From contig NZ_KZ984553.1 in the NCBI RefSeq assembly GCF_003574445.1, positions 310,001-374,000 of the forward strand: a stretch of 64,000 nt of DNA. The letters are read 5' to 3'. The position numbers and the translations under genes are program-made. Source of the stretch: Streptomyces sp. YIM 130001. GTDB lineage: Bacteria; Actinomycetota; Actinomycetes; Streptomycetales; Streptomycetaceae. The notes beneath the pieces are model-generated. The model was given only the letters and a program-made list of their open reading frames with translations. It was not told where the DNA came from and made no database searches. Below, piece after piece: positions 1-8,967 of this stretch; position 1 is the stretch's first letter, and each line of letters begins with the position of its first letter.

Positions 1-1697
1 CGGTGGCCGGATCGCCCGGCTTCCTGTCTCCGGAACAGGCGCGAGCGGGCGAACTCGGCCCGGCGAGCGATGTGTTCTCGCTCGGCTGCCTGCTGGCGCA
101 CGCCCTCACGGGCCGCCCGCCGTTCGGCCATGGCACGCCCGAGGCGATCCTCTACCGGACCGTTCACGAGGAGCCCGACCTCGGCGGGCCGGAACCGGAA
201 GAAGCCCGGTCCCTGCTGGCCGTGGTCCGCGCCTGTCTGGCCAAGGAGCCTGCCGCGCGCCCGGGCACGGTGGAGATCGGGCGGCGGCTCGCCGCCGACC
301 GCACCGGTGGGGAGGACTGGCTGCCGGGACCGGTCCTGCGGCACATCGCCGAGACGACGGCCCGGATGCTGGCGCTCCCCGACATCGAGCCCACCGCGGC
401 CGGAACCCCCGGCCTGCCCGTCACCGACACCGCCGTCGACGGCACGCCGTCGGCTGCCGGGGCCGCACCGCCCGCGACGCCGCCGACGCCCCCGCACCAC
501 GGGCGTCGCCGCGCGCTCCTGTCGATCGCAGGCGCGGCGGCCGCCGTCGCCGCGGGCGGTGGCCTGTGGGCGCTGACCCGCGACGACGGTTCCGCCGCCG
601 GAAGCGGCGACACCCGGTGGGCGCTCGGCGTGCATGCCGACCTCAGTGGCCCGGGCAAGGCAGTCGGCCGCGCACTGGAGCAGGGCGCGCGCCTCGCCGT
701 CGAGCAGTACAACGCCCGCGCTTCCAGACCCTTCGAACTGGACCTGCGCACGTCCGACGACCGCGGCTCCGAGGGACGCGCGAAAGCCGCCGCCGAGCGA
801 CTGGTGGCGGACCGGGGCGTACTGGCCGTCATCGGTCCCAACACCAGCCAGACGGCGGTGGCATCGCTCGCGACCTACGACGCGGCGATGCTGCCCCTGC
901 TGTTCGTCGTGCCCGGCACGGTGTGGCTCCGCACCGAACACAGCCGGACCGCGGTCCACTGCCGGGCGCCCGATTTCTCGGTGGCCTACGAGATCGCCTA
1001 CCACCTGGCGATGCGGACGAAAGCCCGGCGCATCGGCCTTCTCCAGGACCGCACGGCGGCCGCGTACGGGTGGGAGGTCAGCGCCATGACGTCCGAGCCA
1101 CTGCACGACGCCGGTCTCACACTGCACCCCCGGGTGGCCCCGGCCGGGCTCGTCGACTTCCGGCCGCTGATCGACGACCTGATGGACGACGGCATCGACT
1201 CCTACATCCACGCCGGGTACGCGGACAGCGCCGCCCGCGCCGCCAGGGATCTCGCGGACGCGGAATTCACCGGCCGCCGGATGGGCACGCAGACACTGCT
1301 CGATCCGCGGTTCCTCGACGCCGCGGGGGCGGCGGCCGAAGGATGGCTGATCACCGCGTCCTGCATCGACCCGAGCGCCGTGCCGGCCGCGGCGCCCTTC
1401 CGCAAGGCGTACCGCAGGCGTTTCGGCAGGGAGCCGGGCTACTACGCGGCCGAGGCCTACGACACGGCGAACCTCACCATCCGCCGGCTGACCGGGTCCG
1501 CCCGCGACGGACGCCCGCCATCGAGGAGGCGCCTCGTCCCCCTGCTGCGCGGCGCCGAGTACCAGGGCATCACCAAGAAGTTCGCCTTCGAGGCGGACAC
1601 CGGCCACTACTCGCTCGAGGAAGGGGTCTCGCTGTACGAAGTGAAGGACGGAAAGTTCCGCTTCGTTCCGGTGAAGCCGCGGGAAGCGGAGAAGTGA
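1..1697 (+). CDS. Ser/Thr protein kinase fused to ABC-type solute-binding domain (5' truncated by window)
   Basis: The window opens inside the kinase C-lobe: the GSPGFLSPEQ activation-segment motif is at the very start, followed by the SDVFSLGCLL helix. After about 165 residues comes a Pro/Ala-rich linker and one hydrophobic segment beginning RRRALLSIAG. The rest (about 360 residues) is a type I periplasmic-binding fold of the Leu/Ile/Val-binding kind, with VIGPNTSQTA and YYAAEAYDTANL motifs. The expected topology is a cytoplasmic kinase, one membrane span and an extracytoplasmic ligand-binding domain, i.e. a one-protein sensor kinase. It is close in layout to the next gene, which it overlaps by 4 bases (GTGA), so the two are probably co-transcribed and arose by tandem duplication. 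Ligand and phosphorylation targets cannot be read from the sequence. The N-lobe and true start lie outside the window. Confidence 0.9.
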   Translation, partial: VAGSPGFLSPEQARAGELGPASDVFSLGCLLAHALTGRPPFGHGTPEAILYRTVHEEPDLGGPEPEEARSLLAVVRACLAKEPAARPGTVEIGRRLAADRTGGEDWLPGPVLRHIAETTARMLALPDIEPTAAGTPGLPVTDTAVDGTPSAAGAAPPATPPTPPHHGRRRALLSIAGAAAAVAAGGGLWALTRDDGSAAGSGDTRWALGVHADLSGPGKAVGRALEQGARLAVEQYNARASRPFELDLRTSDDRGSEGRAKAAAERLVADRGVLAVIGPNTSQTAVASLATYDAAMLPLLFVVPGTVWLRTEHSRTAVHCRAPDFSVAYEIAYHLAMRTKARRIGLLQDRTAAAYGWEVSAMTSEPLHDAGLTLHPRVAPAGLVDFRPLIDDLMDDGIDSYIHAGYADSAARAARDLADAEFTGRRMGTQTLLDPRFLDAAGAAAEGWLITASCIDPSAVPAAAPFRKAYRRRFGREPGYYAAEAYDTANLTIRRLTGSARDGRPPSRRRLVPLLRGAEYQGITKKFAFEADTGHYSLEEGVSLYEVKDGKFRFVPVKPREAEK

Positions 1698-4093
1698 GCC
1701 GGGGAGCGAAACGTCTGCGACCGCTGCGCCCCGACGACCCCGAGCGGCTGGGCGGGCACCTGCTCCTCGGCCGGCTCGGGGCGGGCGGGATGGGTGTCGT
1801 GTATCTCGGGCGTTCGCCGGGCGGCGCTCTCACCGCACTCAAGGTCGTACGCACCGAGTACGCCGGCGACCCGGGGTTCCTCGCGCGCTTCCGGCGGGAG
1901 GCGGCGGCCACCGCTCGTCTCGACAACCGCTGGTTGGCACCCGTACTCGCCTCCGATGTGGCCGGCGACCGGCCGTGGTTGGCCACCGCCTACGTACCGG
2001 GTGTCCCGCTCGGCGAAGCGGTCGCCGAGCACGGGCCGCTGCCGGAGCGGACCGTTCGTGACCTGGGTGCCCGGGTCGCCGAGGCGCTGGCCGCGGTGCA
2101 CGAGGACGGTCTGGTCCACCGTGACGTGAAACCGGCCAACGTCCTGCTCGCATCGGACGGCCCGCGGCTGATCGACTTCGGGATCGTGCGCCCGGACGGG
2201 GCGACCGCCATCACCACGACCGGGCTGGTGATCGGCTCGCCCGGGTTCCTCTCCCCCGAGCAGGCGCAGGCGCACTCCGGCGGGGTCGGCCCGGCGAGCG
2301 ATGTGTTCTCACTCGGCTGCCTGCTCGCGTACGCGTCGACCGGGAGGCTGCCGTTCGGGTCCGGACCCGCAGCGAGCGCGCTCTACCACACGGTGCACGA
2401 GGAGCCCGATCTGACCGGCGTGCCCGCATCGCTCCTGGGCGTGGTGCGGGACTGTCTCGCCAAGCTGCCCGCGGCGAGGCCCACGGCGCTCGAGGTCGGC
2501 CGACGGCTGGCAGGACGGGACCCGCGCACCCCCCACGAGCCGCCGGCCGCGCCGGTGTCCGGTGGCGGATCCGGTGACGGAGATGCGGCCGAGTCGCGGG
2601 ACTGGCTGCCGCTGCCCGTACTGCGCACGATCACCGAGCGCTCCGGCGAGGTCCTCGCGCTGACCGAGCCGGTTCGGGAGGCGTCCGCCGGACCCCTTCC
2701 GCACGGCTCCGGGCCCGCCGGCCCAGCCTCGACCGGTGCCGGGTCGCCGGCCGACGCCTCGCGCCCGGACCAGCTTGCGACCGTCACCGCCGCCTCCTTC
2801 GGCGCACGGCATGCGCCGCGCCTCCCGTCCCGTCGCCCCTCCCGTCGTGCCGTGCTCGGACTCGGTGCGGCGGCTCTCGCGGCGGCCGGCGGCGGTATCG
2901 CCGCGCTACGCGCCGGTGCGGCGGGCGGCGACGACGGACGCGCGCTGCCCGAGCGGGTGATCGCGCTCCAGGCCGATCTCTCCGGGGACCTCCGGGCGCT
3001 CGGCCGGGCGCAGGAACGCGGGGCGCGGATCGCCGTACGGGACTTCAACGACAACGACGAACGGGCCTTCGACCTGCGGCTCCTGGTCCGCGACGATCGA
3101 GGCGATCCGGGCCGGGCAGCCGCCGTCACCGCCGGACTGATCAAGGACAAACGGGTGGTCGCCCTGCTCGGCCCCACCGCCGACGCCGGGCTCGAGACCC
3201 TCGCCGCCCGCTGCGGCAAAGCCGATCTGCCGCTCGTCACCGTCTCGGCATCCGCACCGCAGATGGCGACCGATCTGCAGAAGTTCCCCACCTACTTCCC
3301 CCTGAGGCCCAACCGGAACGAACTGACCTTCGGGGTCCGGCACTACCTGAGCCGTGTCGAGCCCTGCGAGCACGTCGCCCTGGTCGACGACCGGGCTGCC
3401 ACGGACGACCAGAGGTGGGCGTTCGTCGAGAGCCTCCAGCAATTCCCGCCCACCGCGGGCGGACGCACCACCCGACACCGGGTCCCGGCCGGGCAGCAGG
3501 ACTTCGCCCCGGCCGCCAGGGCCGTACGTGCGTCGCGCGCGCAGGCCGTGGTGTATGCCGGGACGTCGCCGCAGCGGGCCGGGCGGTTCGCCCGAGCACT
3601 GGACCGCACCGGCTTCGACGGGGTCCGGTTGGCGGCTGAACCGGTCCTCCTCCCGGATCCCCGGGACGGCGCGACGCGGCTGCCGTTCGTCGGGGAGGCG
3701 GGCGGGTCGGCGCGGGGCTGGCTCTGCGTCACCACCTACGCAGACCCGAAGGCGCTGCCCGCCGCCGGGGATTTCGTCGCGGCCTACCACGACATGTTCC
3801 CCACCGCCCCGGAACCGGGGCCCACCGCCCCGTTCGCCGTCGAGGCCTACGATGCGGTCCGGCTCATCGCCTCGGCGGTGAAACGCCCCACGGACGACGG
3901 ACCCGATCGCGGCTCCACCGCGACCAGGCTGCGCGGCAGCCGGCACCGGGGCCTGGCCAAGCCGCTCCGGTTCGCCTCCGACACGGGCTACTTCGAGGGT
4001 CTGGAGACGCAGTTCATCCACCGCGTCGAACGCTCCGGCACCGTCTTCCTCGGTGACGTACGCGAGATCCGCGCCGCGTCCGGCGGCCGATGA
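1694..4093 (+). CDS. Ser/Thr protein kinase fused to ABC-type solute-binding domain, complete paralogue
   Basis: The 799-residue product starts at a GTG overlapping the previous stop. The kinase domain is complete: Gly-rich loop GRLGAGGMGVVYLG (residues 26-39), ATP-anchoring Lys50, HRD at 142-144, DFG at 161-163, then GSPGFLSPEQ. A low-complexity Pro/Gly/Ser linker leads to a hydrophobic segment beginning SRRAVLGLGA, which looks like a Tat-like or single membrane anchor. The C-terminal part of about 390 residues resembles a branched-chain amino-acid binding protein (LLGPTADAGLETLA, PFAVEAYDAVRLI). In Streptomyces this domain pair is known but poorly characterised; the obvious model is ligand-controlled kinase activity. 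The frame also stays open far upstream, but that part lies inside the preceding gene in another frame and is not coding. Confidence 0.93.
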   Translation: MSRGAKRLRPLRPDDPERLGGHLLLGRLGAGGMGVVYLGRSPGGALTALKVVRTEYAGDPGFLARFRREAAATARLDNRWLAPVLASDVAGDRPWLATAYVPGVPLGEAVAEHGPLPERTVRDLGARVAEALAAVHEDGLVHRDVKPANVLLASDGPRLIDFGIVRPDGATAITTTGLVIGSPGFLSPEQAQAHSGGVGPASDVFSLGCLLAYASTGRLPFGSGPAASALYHTVHEEPDLTGVPASLLGVVRDCLAKLPAARPTALEVGRRLAGRDPRTPHEPPAAPVSGGGSGDGDAAESRDWLPLPVLRTITERSGEVLALTEPVREASAGPLPHGSGPAGPASTGAGSPADASRPDQLATVTAASFGARHAPRLPSRRPSRRAVLGLGAAALAAAGGGIAALRAGAAGGDDGRALPERVIALQADLSGDLRALGRAQERGARIAVRDFNDNDERAFDLRLLVRDDRGDPGRAAAVTAGLIKDKRVVALLGPTADAGLETLAARCGKADLPLVTVSASAPQMATDLQKFPTYFPLRPNRNELTFGVRHYLSRVEPCEHVALVDDRAATDDQRWAFVESLQQFPPTAGGRTTRHRVPAGQQDFAPAARAVRASRAQAVVYAGTSPQRAGRFARALDRTGFDGVRLAAEPVLLPDPRDGATRLPFVGEAGGSARGWLCVTTYADPKALPAAGDFVAAYHDMFPTAPEPGPTAPFAVEAYDAVRLIASAVKRPTDDGPDRGSTATRLRGSRHRGLAKPLRFASDTGYFEGLETQFIHRVERSGTVFLGDVREIRAASGGR

Positions 4094-4100
4094 GCGCGCA

Positions 4101-4134
4101 GCGCGACCCGGGCAGTGCGGGCGCCGGGTCGCGC
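4101..4134. terminator. Bidirectional hairpin terminator
   Basis: A perfect 11-bp stem (GCGCGACCCGG, 4101-4111, with its complement at 4124-4134) and a 12-nt loop lie between the convergent kinase and esterase genes. There is no U-tract, as is common for actinomycete terminators. Confidence 0.6.
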
Positions 4135-4142
4135 CGCCTCGC

Positions 4143-5210
4143 TCACCGCACGTCCATGGCCTCCAGCAGCATCGGCAGCGATGCGTGCAGTTCGCGTTCC
4201 CAGTAGGGCCAGGTGTGGCGACCCGGGCCGTAGAAGTTGGTGGTCAGGTGCTTGGCCCCGACGCGCTCCAACTCGGCGGCGAGCGCGTGGTTCTGGCGGT
4301 TGAAGTCCGCCTCGAGCGCGTCGTGGGCGGCATCGGGTTCGTCCAGCGGTCCGGGGGTGCCGTCGCCGGACGACAGGTACACGGGCAGGGACTTGAGCCG
4401 CTCGGCGAGGTGGAACGGATCGTGCGCCTCCCAGATCCGGCGCTGCGCGACCGGATCGCCCCACACCCGCAGCGGATCATTGCCGTCTTCGGCGAAGAAG
4501 CCGAGAAGCCGGTTCACGGACTCGTCGTCGAGAAGCGGATGGGACGAACCGGAGTACGCGGCGGTGGCCTTGAACATGCCGGGATGCCGCGCCGCGTACA
4601 GGAGCGCGCCCTGGCCGCCCATCGAAAGGCCTGCCACCGTCCGGTTCGCGGAGGCACCCCAGCCGTGTTCGAGGAGATGACGCAACTCCTTGGTGTGGAA
4701 GGTCTCCCAGGCCGGGTCACCGCCCTCCCCGTGGTTCCACCAGTCGCTGTACCAGCCCGTCCTGCCCGCCTCCGGCATCACGACCAGGGCGTCGCGCAGG
4801 CTCTCGATCTGCGCGACGTCGGTGGCGCCGGTCCACGAGGTGTAGTCACCGCAGCAGCCGTGCAACAGCCAGAGCGTCGGCCAGTGTTGACGCCGGTCCG
4901 TGGGATCCCAGCCGTCCGGCGTGAGGAGCCGCACCTTCACCGTCCGGCCGCCGAGCGCGGTCGACCGTACGGACAGGTCGACCTGGCGGTCGGCGACCTG
5001 GGTGACGTCCACGACCTCGGCGCCGCCCCGAGCGGGTCCGGGGTCCCTGGCACGGTCCGCGGCCGGACCGGCCCCGAGGGCGGGCCCGGCCGCTCCCAGG
5101 GCGAGCAACAGGGCGAGCAGCGCGCCGAGTACGAACTGTAGGCGGCGAGGACACGCGCTGCGGCGCGCCCTCCCCGTACCGGTTCTGGAGCGGAACGGAT
5201 CAGCGGTCAC
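4143..5210 (-). CDS. Secreted alpha/beta-hydrolase esterase (esterase D / antigen 85-like family)
   Basis: The 355-residue product has an N-terminal basic stretch and a long hydrophobic core (FVLGALLALLLALGAAG), i.e. a signal peptide, so it is probably exported. The mature part matches the putative-esterase family that includes antigen 85 mycolyltransferases and S-formylglutathione hydrolases: LWLLHGCCGDYTSW oxyanion-region motif, nucleophile elbow GLSMGG, and a late GRHTWPYW segment that supplies the catalytic His. I place the start at GTG 5210 because AGGAG sits 5 nt upstream; the frame is open further but lacks such a site. The substrate is unknown; organisms of this type usually have several such secreted esterases. 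Confidence 0.88.
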   Translation of the reverse strand: MTADPFRSRTGTGRARRSACPRRLQFVLGALLALLLALGAAGPALGAGPAADRARDPGPARGGAEVVDVTQVADRQVDLSVRSTALGGRTVKVRLLTPDGWDPTDRRQHWPTLWLLHGCCGDYTSWTGATDVAQIESLRDALVVMPEAGRTGWYSDWWNHGEGGDPAWETFHTKELRHLLEHGWGASANRTVAGLSMGGQGALLYAARHPGMFKATAAYSGSSHPLLDDESVNRLLGFFAEDGNDPLRVWGDPVAQRRIWEAHDPFHLAERLKSLPVYLSSGDGTPGPLDEPDAAHDALEADFNRQNHALAAELERVGAKHLTTNFYGPGRHTWPYWERELHASLPMLLEAMDVR

Positions 5211-5317
5211 GGCGACTCCTGGAGTGAGGGTTGACAGGACGGGGCGAGCGAAGGAAAACGGCCGGAGGGCGAGGAGGATCCGAAGGCGTCGGCGCCGGCG
5301 GACGGAGCATCTACTGG

Positions 5318-5899
5318 TCACAGCACCCGCCGCAGCACATCGGTGTACGCGTCGGCGTAGCGGACCATCCCGAGATCGTTCGGATGCGAGCCGTCGGTCG
5401 TCGCCTCGCGGTCGTCACCCAGCAGGTGCTCGCCCCGGCGGCCGGCTTGGTCACGCTCACCCAGCGCTCCCGGCCCCGGGCGTCCTGCGCGTAGCGGTCG
5501 AGGCCGCTGACCCCGGTGGCCGGCATGTGCGGCAGGTCCAGACTCGCCGACCGCGGGGTGTAACGGGCGTACACGGACGCGGAGTCGGTGCGGAAACGGG
5601 CCGGCATGCCGGAGGAGTTGCGGCTCAGCTCCCGGATCACCGGGCGTACCGACTGCTCGGCCCGGGCGGGCAGCCGGTCGTAGAAGGCAGCGGTCCCAGG
5701 CCCTGCCCTCGACGCCCCACTGCGCCACGTCCCGCCGGACCGCGTCCTCGGCGGCCTCGCCGAGCTCCGGCTCCGGTGTGGCGTGGGCGTCGGCCTCGGC
5801 GTTCCCGATCAGCCCGTCTCCCGGGCCGAACGCCAACGCGCCCGCTCCGAGGGCGGCCAGGCCCGGTAACTGCTTCCGGTTGAGCCCCTGCTGCTCCAA
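5318..5899 (-). pseudogene. Broken SGNH/GDSL hydrolase with internal deletion
   Basis: Three segments of one SGNH hydrolase are recognisable but not in one frame. The first (from a TTG near 5899, preceded by AGGGGAG) runs through VAQWGVEGRAWD. The next frame continues with TAAFYDRLPARAEQ and then LPHMPATGVSGLDRYAQDA up to WVSVTKPAA. After that the sequence jumps to LLGDDREATTDGSHPNDLGM, the C-terminal block with the catalytic Asp/His. The family normally has about 200 or more residues between these last two parts, including the catalytic Ser block, so that stretch has been deleted. One frameshift lies near 5680 and the deletion junction near 5425. The gene is inactive as it stands. A dre-like palindrome lies about 80 bases upstream of its start. 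Confidence 0.8.
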
Positions 5900-5975
5900 C
5901 GAGTCTCCCCTTCCCGCTGTGCTAGGCCCGGCCCACTCGCGTACGTGAGCGCGAACCGGACCTCGCAACGGTGCT

Positions 5976-5991
5976 GCTGGTCGAGACCAGT
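5976..5991. promoter_or_regulatory. dre-like palindrome (possible DasR site)
   Basis: GCTGGTCGAGACCAGT matches 14 of 16 positions of the known DasR-responsive consensus ACTGGTCTAGACCAGT, and its 6-bp arms are perfect. It lies upstream of the broken SGNH gene (minus strand) and of the methyltransferase gene (plus strand). The rest of the 335-bp interval 5900-6234 shows nothing else I can name. Confidence 0.4.
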
Positions 5992-6234
5992 CGTCAAGAT
6001 GCGCGCGAGGGCCGACGGGGAACAGAACGACTCACGGGACGCTTGCTCCTCCCGGTGCCGCCGAGCACACCGAGGTCAGCCGCGTCCGGCCGGGCCCCGA
6101 AACCGGATTTGTGTACGAAACCCGACCTTGACCGGCACCAAGTTGCTTATCCTGGCCCGGAGATGATCTCCCGACCGCGGGTTCTCGGCCTTCCTGACGG
6201 CTCCCGCGTCCCCCTACCTACCTCGGAGTCCACC

Positions 6235-7053
6235 ATGGCCGGACCGGAGACCGACGAGACCGCACCGCTGATCGACACCAGCCGGCCCCATCCCGCCCGG
6301 ATGTACGACTGGTTCCTCGGTGGCAAGGACAACTACGAGGTGGACGTGGCGATGGGCCGGCAGATGCTGGCCGTGGAACCCACCATCCCGGTCATGACGA
6401 AGGTGAACCGTGCCTTCATGCACCGCGCCACCCGCTGGCTCGCGGAGCGGGGCGGCATCGAGCAGTTCCTCGACATCGGCACCGGCATCCCCACCGAGCC
6501 CAACCTCCACCAGGTGGCGCAGGATTCGATACCCGCCGCCCGGATCGTCTACTGCGACAACGACCCGATCGTCCTGGCACACGCCGAGGCACTGCTCAGC
6601 GGCACTCCCGCGGGCGCGATCGACTACGTGCAGGCCGATGCCCGCAACGTGGAAGCGATCCTCGAACAGGCGGGCAAGACCCTCGACTTCAGCCGTCCGG
6701 TCGCCCTGTCACTGATCTCCCTGCTGCACTTCGTGAGCGACGAGGACGGCGCCTACGAGCTGGTGGGCCGGCTGGTGTCGGCGCTCGCCCCGGGCAGCCA
6801 TCTGGTGATGTCGCATCTCACGGCCGACTTCCACCCGCAGGAGGCCCAGCGGGTCGACGAGATGTACAAGTCGAACCAGCTCACCCTCGCGCCGCGCAAC
6901 CGCGAGCAGTTCGCCGCGTTCTTCGCCGGCCTCGAACTGGTCGAGCCGGGCATCACCGCCGCCGAGCAGTGGCACCCCGAGCTGGGCGAACCGGTCCCCG
7001 GCCAGGACGACATCATCAGCGCGGGCTACGTCGCGGTGGGGCGCAAGCCTTAG
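6235..7053 (+). CDS. DUF574-family SAM-dependent methyltransferase
   Basis: The 272-residue protein belongs to the actinomycete S-adenosyl-methyltransferase family PF04672 (DUF574). Family landmarks are the N-terminal HPARMYDWFLGGKDNYEVD, the SAM-binding FLDIGTGIPT and IVYCDNDPIV, and the C-terminal GYVAVGRKP ending. It is probably cytoplasmic. The family is widespread in Streptomyces, often beside regulators, and its substrates are mostly unknown. The start at ATG 6235 is chosen because GGAG lies 6 bases upstream and the homologous N-terminus begins just after it; the frame is open to 5971 but without recognisable sequence. A degraded relative is found at about 41800-42108. Confidence 0.9.
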   Translation: MAGPETDETAPLIDTSRPHPARMYDWFLGGKDNYEVDVAMGRQMLAVEPTIPVMTKVNRAFMHRATRWLAERGGIEQFLDIGTGIPTEPNLHQVAQDSIPAARIVYCDNDPIVLAHAEALLSGTPAGAIDYVQADARNVEAILEQAGKTLDFSRPVALSLISLLHFVSDEDGAYELVGRLVSALAPGSHLVMSHLTADFHPQEAQRVDEMYKSNQLTLAPRNREQFAAFFAGLELVEPGITAAEQWHPELGEPVPGQDDIISAGYVAVGRKP

Positions 7054-7072
7054 GACATGGCTCAGGGCTTGC
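7043..7072. terminator. Possible bidirectional hairpin
   Basis: GCAAGCC (7043-7049) pairs with GGCTTGC (7066-7072) across the convergent ends of two genes. The 7-bp stem overlaps both stop regions and has no U-tract. Confidence 0.3.
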
Positions 7073-7529
7073 AACATTCCGCCCACACGGTCTTGCCGGG
7101 CGCTCCCGGACGTGGCGTCCAGCCCCAGCGCGCGGCGAGACCCGCCACCAGGACGAGTCCGCGTCCGCCATCGGACTCCAGGTCCGTGGGGAGGCCCGGC
7201 GGCACCACCGGCAGGCTCTCGGACCGTGTGTCCGTGACCTCGACCCGCACGATCTCCGCACCCGCGACCAGACGGAGGCGAAAGTCCCGGCCCGGCACTC
7301 GCCCGTGCCGGATCGCGTTCGCCGACAGCTCGGCGACGATCAACACCATCGCGTCGTGAACCTCACTCCCGTACGCCATGCCCCAGGCGTCGAGCCGCAC
7401 CGCGACGAGTCGGCGCGCGAGCCGTGCGCCGCGCGGTGTGGAGCTGAAGCACATCGCGAAGTCCCGGAGAACGGGATCCAGTTGGGAGCGGTCATCGGCT
7501 TTCGCCGCAGGCATGGTCTCGTAGTTCAT
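7062..7529 (-). CDS. ATP-binding regulatory protein (HATPase_c, anti-sigma/RsbW-like)
   Basis: The 155-residue protein has a GHKL-type ATPase fold typical of small Streptomyces anti-sigma-like kinases. The N box is VLIVAELSANAIRHG and the G-box region is ESDGGRGLVLVAGLA. No histidine-phosphorelay domain or membrane span is present. It is transcribed divergently from an HTH gene followed by a DUF397 gene; this trio is a recurrent Streptomyces arrangement (whiJ/abaA-type loci), in which the parts are thought to form one regulatory module. Whether it binds an anti-anti-sigma factor or the neighbouring HTH protein cannot be told. Confidence 0.88.
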   Translation of the reverse strand: MNYETMPAAKADDRSQLDPVLRDFAMCFSSTPRGARLARRLVAVRLDAWGMAYGSEVHDAMVLIVAELSANAIRHGRVPGRDFRLRLVAGAEIVRVEVTDTRSESLPVVPPGLPTDLESDGGRGLVLVAGLAARWGWTPRPGAPGKTVWAECCKP

Positions 7530-7810
7530 GGGGCTACGTTTTCGGCGCCCACCGGGCGCCCGCCAGGCGATCGGCGCCGACAGAGCAGCGCTGTACGCGC
7601 GCAGGCCGGAGCGCGGTGCGGGGCCTCGCTGCTGCTCTCCACTCCGATCGTCAAAGCAGTTGTCACGTTGCCGCGCCGATCCGCACGCCCGTGGCGTAGC
7701 GTGACGAGCGGTGACTCACTGACGATCCGCAGTTGTACGTGTACGGGCGGGCGCTGTATGCGGTGCGCGGCGTGACCACGCCTCCGTGGACGAGTTGAGC
7801 CGGGGAGGCG

Positions 7811-8704
7811 ATGCCAGTGAAGCCATACGGCGAAGGTGCGTCGGGAGAGTCCGGCGCAGACGGTCCGGACGGGGGTCAGGTCGGCGGCCGACGGCCCGAG
7901 GACGAGCCCGGGACGGGCGTGGTCGCCGCGTTCGGGCGGCAGTTGAAACTGCTGCGGGTGCGGGCCGGCGTGGAGCGCGCGGAGTTCGGTACGAGGACGG
8001 GTTACTCGGCGGCGACGATCGCGGCGTTCGAGCAGGGGCGGAGGATTCCTGCACCGAGGTTCATCGACCGGGCGGATGAGGTGTTGGGTGCGGGTGGTGT
8101 GCTGCGGGCGTTGAAGGAGGAGGTGGCCCGGGCGCAGTATCCGGCGTTCTTCCGGGATGCGGCGCGGTTGGAGGCGACCGCGGTCGCCCTCTGTGTGTAC
8201 GCGAACCACGCCGTGCCTGGCCTGCTCCAGACACCGGAGTACGCACGGGCCGTCTTCCAGATGCAGCGTCCGCTCCTCGACGACGAGGTCATCGAGCAGC
8301 GTCTCACCGCTCGGCTGGCCCGGCAGGACATCTACACCCGGCGCCCTGCCCCCTTGCTGAGTTTCATCATCGAGGAGATCGCTCTGCGGAGGCCGATCGG
8401 CGGACGCTCAACGCTGTACGGCCAGTTGGAGCAGATCCTGCTGGTCGGCCAGAACCGCAACGTCGAAGTCCAGGTGATGCCCGTGGACCGTGAGGACCAT
8501 GCCGGACTGGGTGGGCCGTTCAATCTGATCGACACCACGCAGGGACAACGCATCGCGTACACCAAGGTTCAGGACGACAGCCGCATGTACACGGGGCAGG
8601 AGAAGGTTCACGAGCTCGAATCGCGCTATGGCATCCTCCGGTCACAGGCACTGACTCCCCGAGAGTCGTTGGCTTTCATCGAGAAACTACTGGGAGAGAG
8701 ATGA
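7811..8704 (+). CDS. XRE-type HTH regulator with DUF5753 (Scr1) domain
   Basis: The 297-residue protein has an N-terminal helix-turn-helix (FGRQLKLLRVRAGVERAEFG then GYSAATIAAFEQGRRIP) followed by the roughly 180-residue DUF5753 effector domain (NHAVPGLLQTPEYARAV; QVMPVDREDHAGLGGPF). It is probably a DNA-binding regulator of the whiJ-like type. It overlaps the DUF397 gene by 4 bases (ATGA), so the pair is translationally coupled. ATG 7811 is only 2 nt behind the GGGGAGG ribosome site; GTG 7817 has an 8-nt spacing and may be the true start. The 281-bp divergent region upstream (7530-7810) should hold the promoters of both directions; I could not pick a convincing -35/-10 pair there. Confidence 0.9.
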   Translation: MPVKPYGEGASGESGADGPDGGQVGGRRPEDEPGTGVVAAFGRQLKLLRVRAGVERAEFGTRTGYSAATIAAFEQGRRIPAPRFIDRADEVLGAGGVLRALKEEVARAQYPAFFRDAARLEATAVALCVYANHAVPGLLQTPEYARAVFQMQRPLLDDEVIEQRLTARLARQDIYTRRPAPLLSFIIEEIALRRPIGGRSTLYGQLEQILLVGQNRNVEVQVMPVDREDHAGLGGPFNLIDTTQGQRIAYTKVQDDSRMYTGQEKVHELESRYGILRSQALTPRESLAFIEKLLGER

Positions 8705-8916
8705 CCGATCAGCGCGCTGTGCCGGCCGTTCCGGAGACGGCATGGATCAAGAGCAGCTACAGCAGCGGCGGCGGCGGCGAATGCGTGGAGGTCGCCGACG
8801 CACAGGACACCGTGCGCATACGGGACTCCAAGAACGCTGCCGGCCCCGTACTGGCCCTGTCCCACGCCGCTTGGGCCGGACTCGTCCGCCTCGCGGTCAC
8901 GGACCGCACCGTGTGA
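8701..8916 (+). CDS. DUF397 small protein
   Basis: The 71-residue protein has the hallmark DUF397 sequence: W-I-K-S-S-Y-S near residue 16, the GGGGECVEVA core, VRIRDSKN, and a late SHAAWAGLV. DUF397 proteins are almost always encoded directly after a DUF5753 HTH regulator, as here (4-base overlap), and are thought to interact with it, possibly as an antitoxin-like or co-regulatory partner. No membrane segment or signal peptide is visible. Confidence 0.92.
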   Translation: MTDQRAVPAVPETAWIKSSYSSGGGGECVEVADAQDTVRIRDSKNAAGPVLALSHAAWAGLVRLAVTDRTV

Positions 8917-8967
8917 CGAGACTCGGGGCGCGCGCGCTCGTTCCGTCGCGTCCACGGGCCGGTGCGG

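Noticed and set aside
566..1693. Upstream extension of the second kinase-fusion frame
   Set aside because: It lies inside the first gene in another frame and is Arg/Pro-rich nonsense; the GTG at 1694 overlaps the previous stop in the usual way.
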